This document shows positions 21,301 through 32,364 of a DNA stretch of 38,972 nt, piece after piece. How positions within the stretch are numbered: position 1 is the stretch's first letter; every line of letters starts with the position of its first letter. The position numbers and the translations under genes are program-made. Location of the stretch: the NCBI GenBank assembly GCA_036897625.1, contig JAYMTA010000127.1:1-38972 (forward strand), written 5' to 3'. A model generated the notes under the pieces. That model worked only from the letters and a program-made list of their open reading frames with translations. It did no database searches and was not told the origin of the DNA. The DNA is from Pelargonium cotyledonis (Eukaryota > Streptophyta > Magnoliopsida > Geraniales > Geraniaceae).

Positions 21301-23237
21301 CTATCTTGGGGCATTGACAGAGAACGAGTTCTAAATGGAAGGACTGGTATTGAGGTATGAAATTTGAAATCCACGTGTAATTGTTTGATTCAACTTAAAC
21401 AGAGAGACTGTCTTTGCCTTTTAACTTCTTGCTATGTTAATTGTAAAGTGTGCATGCACTGGGTGGTAAGTGCAGAAGACCAACTTATATCCCTTTCTCA
21501 TTAATAATAGTGTCCTTTGCTCATTAATACTCTATATATGCAGGCCTATTTTGACTTAATGAGAAGCTTCCGTATGGAGTTTGATGACTTATTTGCTGAG
21601 GGCCTCATATCTGCTGTTGAAATTGGGCTTGGGGTATCTGGGGAGCTAAAGTACCCTTCTTTTTCAGAAAGGATGGGATGGAAGTATCCTGGCATTGGTG
21701 AGTTTCAGGTATCCATTTAAGGCTAAACACATGTTACTTTATTTGTCTCAATTTTCTTTGTATATGCTATAATGCTATTAAAACTAAAGGCTGAAAATGT
21801 GATGTTCATCTCCAATTGTTTATTTAACTATATACAAAATATTGGATTACTGCAAACGTTACTATATATGAAAACCTCATAATGGGCATTTCGATCATTG
21901 AATATTTTATGTTATTTCTGTTTTGTACAATTACTCTTGTTCTACTTCCACATTTCTACCACTGTTGATTTCTTTTGTGCAGTGCTACGACAAATATTTG
22001 CAACAAAATTTACGCAAAGCAGCTAAATTACGTGGACACTCATTCTGGGCTAGGGGACCTGATAATGCTGGTCAATATAATTCTAGGCCACACGAAACAG
22101 GATTCTTTTGTGAACGAGGTGATTATGATAGCTACTACGGGCGCTTTTTCCTTCATTGGTATGCCCAGTCACTAATAGATCATGCCGATAATGTGCTGTC
22201 TCTTGCAAGCCTTGCATTTGAGGAAGTAGCAATAATTGTTAAGGTGTGTATGGTATATCTATATCCCCATTGTATTTATATGTAAATGCTTAAATTAGAA
22301 GTTCTGACTTTGAGCCCATAAATAAATATAAAAAAAACCTATGTGGCGATTCAAGGTTGTTTTTGCTTATGAATTTTGGTGTGATTGCAAAATGCGAAGG
22401 AAAATTGGAGTAGAATGGCAAAAGGGTGAACTTGAGGGCTATATGATGTTTCTCTATTAAATATGGAGTTGTAGTTTATAACAGAAAAACGCTCATCTGC
22501 AGGTTCCTGCAGTTTATTGGTGGTACAAGAGTGCTAGTCATGCAGCAGAGTTGACTGCAGGATACTATAATCCTACAAATCAGGATGGATACTCTCCAGT
22601 TTTTGAGGCTCTTAAGAAATACCCTGTAACTGTGAAGTTTGCTTGCTCTGGATTGCAGATGGAAAATAACACTGCATTTGCTGATACTGAGGGTTTGAGT
22701 TGGCAGGTAACAACCACTTTAACCTATTGTGTCTTCCACTTTTTCGGAATTTTACAGAAGGCTGTATGTATTTCTTCAGTTGAGAGGGTCTAACCATTGG
22801 GGCGACATAGGTGTTAATAGGTTCTCGTTTCTTATTTTTCTGTACAGATTCTGAATTCAGCCTGGGATCGAGGATTGTCTCTGGCTGGGGAGAATGCAAA
22901 TTCATGTTGTGCTAGAGAAGTAAACATGAGATTTGTTGAGATGGCCAAGCCAAGAAATGATCCTGACCATCGCCAGTTCTCGTTCTTTGTTTATCAACAA
23001 CCACCCCCTTTGCTTCAGAGAACAATTTGGTTCTCTGAGCTGGACTACTTCGTTAAGCGTATGCATGGTAAGAATTCCACGATCCACTCTTATTTGTTTA
23101 AATTCATATTGTTCCAAAATGTGAGTCGGGTCAAAAAACTCACGTGTTTCTTTTACAAATCCACTCATTTTTTTTTTGTTTTCTAATGTTATCTCCAACC
23201 ATTTGCAGGGGAAATAACAAACAATCTGATGCCCTGA
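18356..23237 (+). CDS. BAM8: BZR1-type beta-amylase (BAM7/BAM8 class), first exon frame-broken
   Basis: Ten exons: 18356-18767, 19307-19531, 20493-20573, 20677-20880, 21160-21354, 21544-21708, 21983-22243, 22503-22706, 22848-23067 and 23209-23237. An N-terminal BZR1/BES1 DNA-binding region ([20 protein letters not shown] through [13 protein letters not shown]) precedes a GH14 beta-amylase fold. Arabidopsis BAM7 and BAM8 with this layout act in the nucleus as transcription regulators with little or no catalysis. The expected start at 18356 ([14 protein letters not shown]) goes out of frame at a nine-C run (18475-18483). ATG 18519, in frame, gives 610 aa with the BZR domain intact. Numbered from 18519, catalytic Glu352 (SGELKYP) and Glu543 (LAGENAN) remain. 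The substrate-binding Asp of VVVDCWWG is Tyr219, and the Leu-Pro after AGENA is Asn546-Ser547. The rest of the domain is open and well conserved, so this is not an obvious pseudogene. Tail-to-tail with the CCHC gene. Confidence 0.92.
18475..18483 (+). other. Run of nine C with apparent one-base frame break
   Basis: Upstream of the run the reading frame from ATG 18356 gives a BAM7/8-like N-terminus ending QSQSQLRR. Downstream, the frame that gives [16 protein letters not shown] and the BZR domain is offset by one base. A run of eight C would join them. In the frame as written, translation from 18356 ends at a TAA near 18527, after about 57 codons. Either the base count in this homopolymer is wrong or translation starts at 18519. 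Confidence 0.85.
18836..19200. repeat. Three tandem repeats in intron 1 of the BZR1-BAM gene
   Basis: Three copies, each about 110-130 bp, start with TTTAGCTC(G/A)(T/C)A at about 18835, 18949 and 19083. They share GTTGAATTGGA (or GCTGAATTGGA), ACATCATTAC and TTCATATATTTG blocks. Copies 2 and 3 also share AGATCATCATCTTGGTTA. Identity looks high enough for a fairly recent local duplication. Confidence 0.8.
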
Positions 23238-23624
23238 TTCTCTGATGCGGCATGATTTAACATCTCTATCATTTTATGAGTAAGGAGTTGATAGGAAAAG
23301 GATATTGGTCAGTTTATGGTGTAGAACCTATTTGTTTTATTAATAAAGTTCGTATATTAGGATTTTTCAAACCATTCTCTTTGGTTCATATTGGATTACT
23401 CTTTTGTCCAACCAAATCTCTTTGTCATTAGCTCTTTGAGTGGCAATCTTGATGTTTCGGTCGTGTTGACACGTCAAACGAACCAGCACATGTTGCAACG
23501 ACAAGACCAACACAAGACCTGAGAGCAATAATGACGCAACATTTCACTAGAAGACTCAAAACTCTTTGGGAGCAAAAACATTAAGTGCCAACTTCCTCTA
23601 CCTTCATGATGCATATAGCAAGAA
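23238..23624. other. Convergent 3' flanks of BZR1-BAM and CCHC genes
   Basis: Only 387 bp separate the stop codons of two genes that face each other, so their 3' UTRs must lie close together or overlap. The sequence holds no ORF or repeat that I can support. Confidence 0.5.
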
Positions 23625-26600
23625 TCAGCCCTTACGGATGATTGACCTTATTAACGGACGCTCATGTCTGCTCCTGTTGTGGTGATGCTTCGCTGATTCT
23701 GAAGAGTCTGAGTCCGAGTCTTCGGATGAACTTGAATGCTCACGTATACTTTTTCTTCTTCTTCTTCTTCGTCCGCGATGGATACCAGAGTCATAGTTTT
23801 CAGATAACCTTATATCTGAACGTTTATGTTTGCTTCTTTTATGATGCGTGTCTGACTCTGAAGAGCCCGACTCTCCAGAGGAATACGGATGTTTGTGTCT
23901 GCTTCTTCTACGACCACGAAGGATATCACTTTCAGAGTTTTCAGATGAGCCCAAAGATTCAGACTCTTCAGATGAATAAGAATTATCGTGTCTGCTTTTT
24001 CTACCTCCGCGATGATGTTTATGTCTTCTCCTTGCATGATGCTCCGAAGAGCCCAACTCTCCATAGGGGTATGGTAATTCGCTTTTGCTTTTTCTATGAC
24101 CATGATCTGAGTTTTCGGATAACTTACTATGTGAATGCTTCTGCCTGATCCTTTTATGATGCCTGCCTGACTCTGAAGTGTCGGGTGAGCTCGATTCAGG
24201 ATGATTTTGCTGCGTCCTCCGCTTCTTCTTCTTTGAGTACTTCTCTTTTGACCTCTCATCGTCACCGGAAAGAAAATTTAACCCATCTTCTTTGTGAGCC
24301 TCTGATCCTTTTCTATCTTTTGATGATTTCTTCTTTCGCCTGCTCTTCTTATCAGACTTTTTCCTCACAATCTTGTTAGATGTGAAATTGGTCAATAACT
24401 CTGGAATGCTACTGTCACCAAGGAAACCTAAATAGCGGATGGGAAAGACGAGTTGGCATACGCACACTCAAATAATTAGTACGGGAATTCGGAAAAGACA
24501 AATTGCAAACTAATACTCACTCCATCCCAAAATGAGTGTCTTGGCTTCCACCATTTTGAGATAAATTACGGAAAAGGTAGTTAGTGTTGTACATATTCTC
24601 TAGTAACCCCATGAACATGTGTTGTAACAATCTTAAAGGATACTTATTATAACATGTGTTGTAACAATCTTAAAGGATACTTATTATAGGGATGCTATAG
24701 GTAATTCATACATAACTAACTTTCTAAAAGAAGAAAGACGACACTCATTTTGGAACAAAAATGCTACAAAAACAGTACACATTTTGGGACGAATGGAGTA
24801 GTATTCTATACTTATAAGTTATAACCATTTGCTGATAGCCCCATATACTTTTTTTTGCAACAACTAACTCTTGTACTTCTAATTTATCATTCCAACAATG
24901 TGAAAATGTTGGTTATGGTAAGGGTAAGAATGAGTATTTTAGAAGAAAAAAATATGTTGGATCGTGTGTCATACACTAGATGAAAGAGGAAAAAAAACAA
25001 TCTAATTACTGAATGAAAAATTGAAAGTATAGGAAGTCTAGTTGTCATAAAAAAAGTATAGCGAAGTTATCTGCAAAAAGAGCCATGCAACTCACCCTTA
25101 AAAATAGTAGAGGATAAAAAGATGAAGAAAATAATTTCTGTATTGGAGAAAGAACTTACCTCCATACTCATCAAAAATGTCTTCAGCAACTATTTGTTGG
25201 TTGGGATCATCGGGCTTAAACCCTCCACGAGGAGGACTCATACCTGGTTTTTGCTTCAGCTCCCACTTTAAAGGCTACAAAGCAAAAGCCAAAAGAAAAA
25301 AATTAGAAGAAAGAAATGATACACTTCCAAATGTTGTAGTCACATATGCTGCATGCTCCTATTTTGTGTCACTAGTATAAGAGTGTAATGAGCCATCAGT
25401 CATAGCCAACGGAACGGCACAACACAAATATAAACTAAATTTGACGTGTGATCGACAAAACTATAAATACCAGAGAGAGAGAGAGAGAACCGACCTCACC
25501 AGGATCCGTGTGAGCAAGGATAGCAGTCAACGGATCGTCTCTCTTCAGTCGACTCTCTTCATTGGGCATTATAACATCCTTTAAAGGACACTCACGGTCA
25601 CCACTCTGATGGCCAAAAGTTCCACATCTTACACATTTCACATTGCGTACTTCCACTCCAAATGGCTTCGCCCTGCCAGCAATGCCAGTCTCCAACCTGA
25701 AAACATCATTTGTAATGTCTGAATTATGCAAGTAATAAACAAAGGGGACGTTATGAACCTATTAGCGGTTAATTCTTATTTTACTTCTCTCTCTAACCAC
25801 GTCTTAAGGACTAGGATTTGATCTCATAAGAGATGTTACTATGGCTTATACAAGAATCAACGACATCAATTTTGTATCAACGCCAAAGTTGAATACAATT
25901 TACCAGGGCAGTGCAAAGAGCAAGAATTCATATGTTCAATAAAGCCTGAAAGATATCAGAGGTGCATAAGATGATAGAGCTGTTAAGCTAAAGGCCAAAG
26001 GATGTTTATTGAGAAGAATGTTGTTCTGTTCCTTTATCCTACACAACATGAACATTCTGAGCTTAATGGATTAGAGGAATGGTTAGGAAGAGCACATGTT
26101 CTTAATTCAAAAGGCAGCAGCAAGGCAATTACATTTATCGATATTGTACGAAAATATATTATGAGATCCGAAAGTAAATACATAACGACATTCCACACTA
26201 CAATGAGTACTGTATATGTACTTTGTCCAAAAATGAATGAAGATCACAGTTTGTAAGCTAAATAAGTGTGCCACATTAGCATACCGTGGAGCATTTTTAA
26301 GGACTTCAAATTCTTCTTCGGTTGGTAAAGAACGCCCAAAAACATCTTTTGGCCTTGGTTTCTTCTTTCCTTCGCCATGTTCTGGTGGCCTACAATACAA
26401 AAGAATAATTATTCAACTTCACTTTCCGGAATAACATTGATAAGACATTTATGGTCAATTTTATGAGCAGAAGAGCCATTTCTTGTACTTTGTTTTTCTT
26501 TTTTCAGTAAGGAACATGCACTTCATAAAGAGAGAAAAAGAAGAAGACTACATGAAATCAAAATCGTTATTACAATGCAGCGGAGGCAATATCTTCATGG

Positions 26601-27578
26601 GGATTTTGAGATGAGTCATTCTGATCCTCCATCTTCCGCTCATCAGCAATCTCAGCTGCTTTCGCACTTTCAGGATTGTAACCAGGTGGCCGAATGTACA
26701 TGAAGCTAACAGCTTTCATCATCTCCATCTACATAATTAAGGTATGCGTCAGCATGCTACACAAATAACCTCACTAAAAAATACATTAAACCTAGCTGTG
26801 ACATTGATCCATATAATCGTTGACATAACAATTCCATGACTCAATAGAGAAATTGTCAGGAACTTGAAAAACTAGAGTACAAACGAGGTTATTAAAAACT
26901 CATCTCAACTTCATCCATCAAGATTCAAAGTGAGCATTAGCTGATGATCAATGTTCTCACCTTTTATTTTCATATGAAACAAACATCTACCTAACTGAAA
27001 ATATGAAAATTCAGAGTTCAATTGAGTTCTGTTTGTAAAACAAGTTAGATTATTTTCATGGAGATGAATTTAAATTCATGGTTTCATTAGCATTCACAAA
27101 ACTTGGAAATAAAGAATCAAACTTCATGAATCAATTAACAAATAAACGAATAAAAAACAGTGATGTAGCCAAACACAACACCTTCTCCTTCTCTTTCTTG
27201 GATATGAGAGCAGTCTGGCGGAAAAATTCCTGCTCTTGAGCATACTGTAAACAGTAAACAGAAAAAGGAATTAGGTTTTGTACATGCACAATATAGCAGA
27301 GACAGAGAAGACGATGAAATTGGAAAAAAACGAGAGGGCTAGAATTAGGGTTTGACCTCGCGAGCCACTTCTTCCGCTCGGCGGTCACGCTGATTGTGAG
27401 TCTGCTCGGCGATCCATTTGCGGCGCTGATTGGGGTAGGAGAGAGGGTGCCATGGCTTCTGATTGAGATAAGAATGGCTCCAAGCTGTTCCTGATTTGTT
27501 CTTGTAATCGACCTCTCCGCTACTTTTGTCGGAGAACCTCTTGCTCAGTCTCATCCCTCCTCCTTCCTCTCCCTCCAT
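23625..27578 (-). CDS. CCHC zinc-knuckle protein with Cir_N region, At4g19190-like
   Basis: Seven exons join in phase: 27578-27357, 27244-27182, 26728-26574, 26389-26285, 25696-25495, 25274-25160 and 24427-23625, giving 554 aa. Residues about 30-95 ([17 protein letters not shown] onward) match the Cir_N domain of CBF1-interacting corepressors, a Trp- and charge-rich helical region. A single zinc knuckle lies at 203-218: [16 protein letters not shown], spaced C-x2-C-x4-H-x6-C rather than the usual x4 before the last Cys. The C-terminal 270 residues are Lys/Arg/Ser/His-rich, with repeated HHKRSRH and SSESES type blocks like RS-domain splicing factors. Family knowledge points to a nuclear, RNA-processing or corepressor role; the exact job is not established. 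The next gene upstream on this strand is the WAT1-related transporter, as in Arabidopsis At4g19190/At4g19185. Intron 6 holds a MITE and intron 1 a telo-box (TAGGGTTT) next to the donor. Confidence 0.92.
23640..24200 (-). repeat. Coding repeats in the RS/RH-rich tail of the CCHC protein
   Basis: The last exon encodes diverged repeats of roughly 25-35 residues. Each has a basic half (such as [11 protein letters not shown] or [10 protein letters not shown]) and an acidic serine half (such as GESGSSESD or [10 protein letters not shown]). Similar words recur at the DNA level, which also keeps a long spurious open frame on the opposite strand at 23642-24148. Confidence 0.75.
24514..24800. mobile_element. 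Stowaway-like MITE, copy 2 (intron 6 of CCHC gene)
   Basis: The left end TACTCACTCCATCCCAAAAT and the reverse-complemented right end TACTCCATTCGTCCCAAAAT are inverted repeats. The interior matches copy 1 (CATAACTAACTTTCTAA near 24712). Inside is a perfect tandem duplication of 37 bp: 24614-24650 is repeated at 24651-24687. The element is about 287 bp and non-coding. Confidence 0.8.
25470..25489. repeat. GA microsatellite at the start of intron 5 of the CCHC gene
   Basis: A run of about nine AG/GA units (CAGAGAGAGAGAGAGAGAAC) lies a few bases inside the intron, close to the donor at 25494-25493. Confidence 0.8.
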
Positions 27579-28783
27579 TGCTGGACAGATTGATCGGAGC
27601 CCGAGCTCGATTCCACTGCTCTTCTATGAATTTGCCTTTCTTCTTCGCAAGTGCTCGGAGCCGGAGAGAGAGAGAGGCTTCAACAAACCTTTCTTTGTTA
27701 AGCTTTCAGCTTCGCAAATGAAGCAACTCACAGGACTGCTTCTACATATTTATTTTTTATTTTTAATTCTTATTATTTATTTATTTTTATACTGAAAAAG
27801 ACATTATTTTTCTCTACTATAGATAAATAGGTGGGTAATTTTACTTCGCCTTGCAACTTATTTTACTTGCAAAATAAGTTGTAACCCGTGAACCATCATT
27901 TATCCAATCAGATAGTATTAATTCCAAATCGACAAAGATGTAGTTTAATAAACCCTAAAGTTCAAGCGACAATTGATAGACTCGTCACCAGCCACGTGGA
28001 ATCATGATTTCGAGCAACCAACCTCCCAACGTGGTTCCATAACTGTGAGGGACTATCATTTAGAGATATTGACTCACAAGCATGGTCTCCATGTCGTATG
28101 GGTTTATGTTGCTTGTTGAGTTGGATCATCGTTTAAAATCACCGACCAACGAGTATGGTCCCTCGGATTGTATGCATTCTCTCGACATCAAGCAACATCG
28201 GACACAAAGATATTCACACGGCGTGTGGTAGATAATGCATGCACAAACAAGTTACAATCAAGCTTTAGATAACTCTACTATTGACACCTCACATCAATAC
28301 TACATTTTAAGCACATTCAAGACACGATATCGTCCAACAACACTTTATGAAAAATAGAATTGTAAATGGACAACACATGACGTGCCCTAGCCCTAACGTT
28401 GTATGGCATCATCCGTTAGCACATAGTCGCACTACGAACACTAAAAGCAAAAACATGATCACATTACGCCAAAAGCGACAAGTGTGGGCACTACTTCGTG
28501 ACAAAGGCACTAGTTTCTATTAGGCTCGTCCTAGTTTGTTGCAACATGGATGGCTTTATCCACGAGAACCAAAGTTGTGACATCACATTCAAGGTAAAAA
28601 AAATTGATATTACAAACATACTGATTTTATGTAATATTCTTCGTATACTCTTATGACTTTAATATGTTTCATAAACAAAAATTGCAAATAAAATAACTTA
28701 GATTCTTGTAAACAAAATAAGCAAATTTTGAGAAACTTTACAGCATGTGAAACTCATATTTGATATGAATTACCTAATCTAAT
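27579..28783. other. Gene-free: CCHC gene promoter and possible decayed transposon
   Basis: 27579 to about 27700 is probably the CCHC gene leader. A telo-box-like AAACCCTAAA lies at about 27952-27961. From about 27960 to 28600 the sequence is more GC-rich than its flanks, full of stop codons and without internal repeats. This is typical of a decayed retrotransposon piece, though no domain is recognisable. From 28600 to 28783 is AT-rich flank and the WAT1-related gene's 3' UTR. Confidence 0.4.
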
Positions 28784-30860
28784 CTAATCTACATCTTTGG
28801 GAGATAATAATTTGGGAGATGTTGAAGATCCCTTCTGATATGAAACCTTGGTACTTGATCCATCTTTTTGAAGGAGAGGTTCAAAATCTGGAATAGCTGC
28901 TTGTTTTTCTCTATATGATGCCCAAGTCACCAGATATAGCCCACTGATTATCAAAAATCCCCCAATTACACTGCCAATTTCACACAAAACAAAACATCAA
29001 CACCAGAAAAATATGTACATGTCTCGTTGCTGATAAAAAACAAAAAAAAATGAAAATGGAAGTGATAGGAGCAAAACCTTCCCAAATAAACAGGGCTTCC
29101 AAGGAAAATTCTTGCGAGAAACGCAGACGCTGCAGGTTGAAGAGGATTGTATAGCGCAACTAATGCCGGACCCAAGATCTTGTTCGACCATGTCAACAGT
29201 CCATAGTTAAGAGCAGACGCAACTATACCCTGTAAAATGCACAAAGATATGCGAACAAACATGAATGAGCACGAAAACTAAGGTTTGTGCAAAGCTGAAG
29301 TATAGGCATGAAATCAATACAACAGTACTGAAGTTGAACTATTTCCCAAAGTCTAAGGAACTTGTTGCAGACAATACTGAAAGTGTATCAGAAACTTACA
29401 GCATAGGTAACTGCAAAAACCTCGGACTGTGTCAAGTTCCAATCTGCTGACTCGTTTGTGGATAACAATGCTGTCATTACCATTAGTAGAGCTCCAAAGA
29501 AATATGAATATGCTGTGACTGATAGGCTTGCAGGATACTTCATCAGTAGTGGAGCCTGAAAATCCACCATAAATGTAGAATATTGAACATTCAAATATAT
29601 ATACATAAAACAAGTATATATAGACTATACTATATGCATATATGTATACCTGAATGGCTAGAAAAGCAGCCATGCACATACAATTCCCCAACAAGCACAA
29701 AACACCAAGGTGCAGATGTTGAAGGCCCAACCCCACAAAAGTGGACACAAACCATCCATCAGGCTCTGGTTGTCCCATTGCACACACTTCATCACTTTCT
29801 GCTCTCACTTGTGTACTTCCCAGCAAAGCTGGGCCTTGAAACACAACCATCCATACCGCGCCAAAAACGCATACCAGCGTGCCTACAACCTTTGCCTGAC
29901 CTTCAACTCTCACTATGTTCACTCTCTCTGTACTGCAACATTAATGAATGTCCATTACATGAATCTAATTATTAAGTATCGCACATAAAATAAAAGGCGA
30001 TCAAATAGGAATCTGTGAAATTAAACTGACCCCATTAGCACTGCCAGGAGAAATGTGAAGACTGGAATGGAAGGCTGGATTGCAGCAGCATAAGTTGGAT
30101 TGGTGTAGCCAAGACCCAGAAGAAACAATAGCTGGTTCCCAAATATCCTAGCTATATTTCAATTTTGGAAACAAACTAGCTAGTTAAAATTACAATTCTT
30201 GAAATGGGATTGGAGATCAAAGAATCAAACTGGTGAATTGGAATTGCATTCCCATTATGATTCTTGATTACCATTCATGAACAAAGATTCTGATTCAAAC
30301 GCTATTGGTTTCAATGAATTAAAGGTCTAAACATGTACATTACCCGGTTAATCCAAGAAAAAAGAATGTCAAGAGAAGGCGTCTTGTGATAGGTGGTCGA
30401 ACCTTCCTACAAGCAACATATATATATATAAGAAACGTTGGTGTTTGTGTTTGTGTCTGTGTTTGTGTTAGCCAATACAACACATGTTCAACAACATTTA
30501 AACATCTAACGCACCCGACATATTATCACGAATCGTTAGCTCAATAATCAAACTCATCATTTAGTGTAGCAACAAATTTAGAAGAACATTAATGTGTGTA
30601 ACTAATAATATGCATATATAATATAGGAAATGATCCAAAATGTATATATATATATAGGATCTATATATAAACCTTTCACGGAAAAAGGCGATGGGAGCAA
30701 GGATGGAAAGAGCCAAGAGTTCACGAAAGACGCAGAAGACGAACCGGTTGATCCCAACGTTAAGGGCTATTTTGGTAATTACATGGTACAATCCGTTGAA
30801 TACCTGCACCATCGTCATCGCCACATGCGCCTTCCACGCCTCTCCTACCGCCGCCGCCAT
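28784..30860 (-). CDS. WAT1-related protein (EamA/DMT transporter), At4g19185-like
   Basis: Seven exons join in phase: 30860-30673, 30406-30344, 30147-30031, 29932-29650, 29555-29400, 29229-29078 and 28970-28784, giving 381 aa. I chose [19 protein letters not shown] because the open frame further upstream has no ATG. The protein has about ten hydrophobic segments in two EamA halves, a typical plant UMAMIT/MtN21 length, and the family motifs [20 protein letters not shown] in the first half and [20 protein letters not shown] plus [11 protein letters not shown] in the second. The central loop (about 160-195) is hydrophilic. The family moves amino acids, auxin or other small metabolites across plasma membrane or tonoplast; the substrate cannot be read from the sequence. 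The hydrophilic C-terminus ends LLSPKDVD. It diverges from the GPRP gene 3 kb away. Confidence 0.94.
30190..30300. mobile_element. GGGATTGG/CATTCCC foldback remnant in WAT1 intron 2
   Basis: AATGGGATTGGAGATCAAAG at about 30200 faces CATTCCCATTATGATTCTTG at about 30248 as imperfect inverted arms. The words match the GGGAATG/CATTCCC remnants near 3710, 33230 and 33680. Confidence 0.35.
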
Positions 30861-31890
30861 GTCTGATCTTCTCTGCCCTCCGCCGCCGCCACTCAATCAT
30901 TAAAAACAAAATCAAAACCAAAAATTACTTCTTTTTTTTAATAGTTTTGTTTGGTTGGTCACTTGGCTGGGAGTGTGTATATGGGATACAAAAACACACG
31001 ATACAAATTTTTTTTTTATGGGTTTTCTTTTTATTTTATTTTCTTTCCTGGACGTCGAATCGAATAAGTTGAGTCAATTATTTGATGTATAATAAATTAT
31101 TGAATTACATATATTTAATGTAGCAGACTTGTTTGATTTGATAAAATGATTGTATTCTGGCCAAGATGTGCCCGTCCAAGTTTCGGATCCACGCGACTAG
31201 AGTTTCAAGTTCTTTTTGTTGTTGTTGTGCCGAGGAGTTTCGAAGAGGTAAGGTAAACTCGTATTTTCGACTCAGGTTAACATTCGAAAACTATTTTATC
31301 AAATACAAGCTAATCTTTATTTGATCATAAGTTAAAATTCATTCGTCTATCGAGAAATGTAAAAAAATTAGTAATAGATAAGACATTCTTTAAGCTGAAT
31401 TACCTCTAGATGACAAAGACATCGTCTAATAAACAAATAAATAAAGTAGTGGGTCAATTGTCCAATTAATATTGTATATAATCCATCATCGTAATTGAGC
31501 CCCACATTCTTGACCAGACCGAACCAAAACCTATGTCGATCACAAACTAAGGCATTTTTTGGTAACTCTATAGAAGGTCTATATGAAATGTCTATAGACA
31601 TTTTTTTGAGAATTTTTGTTTGGTAAATCTACTTTGTCAAGAATGTCTATAGACATTCAAAGAAGTTAGCATTGTTATCACAGGAGTTGGGTTACTCCTG
31701 TGAGAACAGTGCCAATGTCTATATGAATTTTTATACCCAAAGTACCCCTGCTTTGTGACGTAGTATTACATGTTTTTCCCTCCCTCTCAAGCCTCTCTCT
31801 CTCTCCCAGCCCCTCTATCTTTGTTAACTGACTGTATGGTATACTTTGCACAAACTTGGGTATACCTTACTATTGATTATATCACAGTTA
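30861..31890. other. Intergenic DNA between divergent WAT1 and GPRP genes, with a foldback element
   Basis: No gene is supported. Between about 31545 and 31745 there is a cluster of dyad symmetries. The 16-bp palindrome AATGTCTATAGACATT occurs twice (about 31588 and 31645), and TCACAGGAGT-TGGGTT-ACTCCTGTGA forms a perfect 10-bp hairpin near 31678. TCTATATGAA appears near both ends. This looks like a small foldback element. 31000-31540 shows nothing I can name. Confidence 0.45.
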
Positions 31891-32121
31891 TATATCTGGG
31901 CGGTGTCCCTGTAAATACGAGGTACACCGTCAGAAGGTAAACCATGGGTTTACTTCTACTTCTTGTGTCTATGAGGTGAACCATTTAAAATGTACCAGTC
32001 AGAGCACACATATACATATGGGTTTACCTCCAAATTTGTTACCTCTGTATAAGCGGTGGATCCTTTTAAACGTGGAGTATAACGGTCAAACGGTAAGCCA
32101 ACATACGCATACACATTTTTT
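31891..32121. repeat. Three diverged tandem repeats upstream of the GPRP gene
   Basis: Units of about 70-83 bp start near 31891, 31967 and 32039. Each contains a GCGGTG or AGGTGAACC block, a CCnTTTAAA or TGTAAA block, a GTACACCGTCAGA or GTACCAGTCAGA or GTATAACGGTCAAA block, then GGTAAACCA/GGTAAGCCA or GGTTTACC. They end 350 bp before the TATA box of the GPRP gene. Their position makes regulatory effect possible but unproven. Confidence 0.65.
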
Positions 32122-32364
32122 TACAAGATAAAGCTCTCAACTTTCTCAGCTCAGCATCTTCATCAAATTAAAAGACCCTTATCCTCCTCGCACTCTGAAC
32201 TCGCGGCTCAGTCTGGGTCCGATCGATCTCTCTACGGTTCCGAGCAAGGGGACTCAGATAAAAATCTAAACTTTATTTTCAGCTGACCACCTAGAAGAGA
32301 AGAGACAAGGTGGTCGACGAGATTTTTGATTTTGTTATCATTAAAACAAGGAAAAGTAATCAAA

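Noticed and set aside
23140..23150. CACGTGTT-type words as possible self-binding sites for the BZR1-BAM protein
   Set aside because: CACGTGT occurs several times in the window by chance (11853, 21373, 23142, 37114), and none is the longer palindrome reported for BAM7/8 binding.
18356..23237. Calling the BZR1-BAM locus a pseudogene
   Set aside because: Apart from the C9 run, all nine introns have valid splice sites in phase and the domain stays open to the stop. An in-frame ATG at 18519 rescues the BZR domain.
23642..24148. 168-codon plus-strand frame over the CCHC gene tail
   Set aside because: Antisense shadow of the repetitive RS/RH-coding exon.
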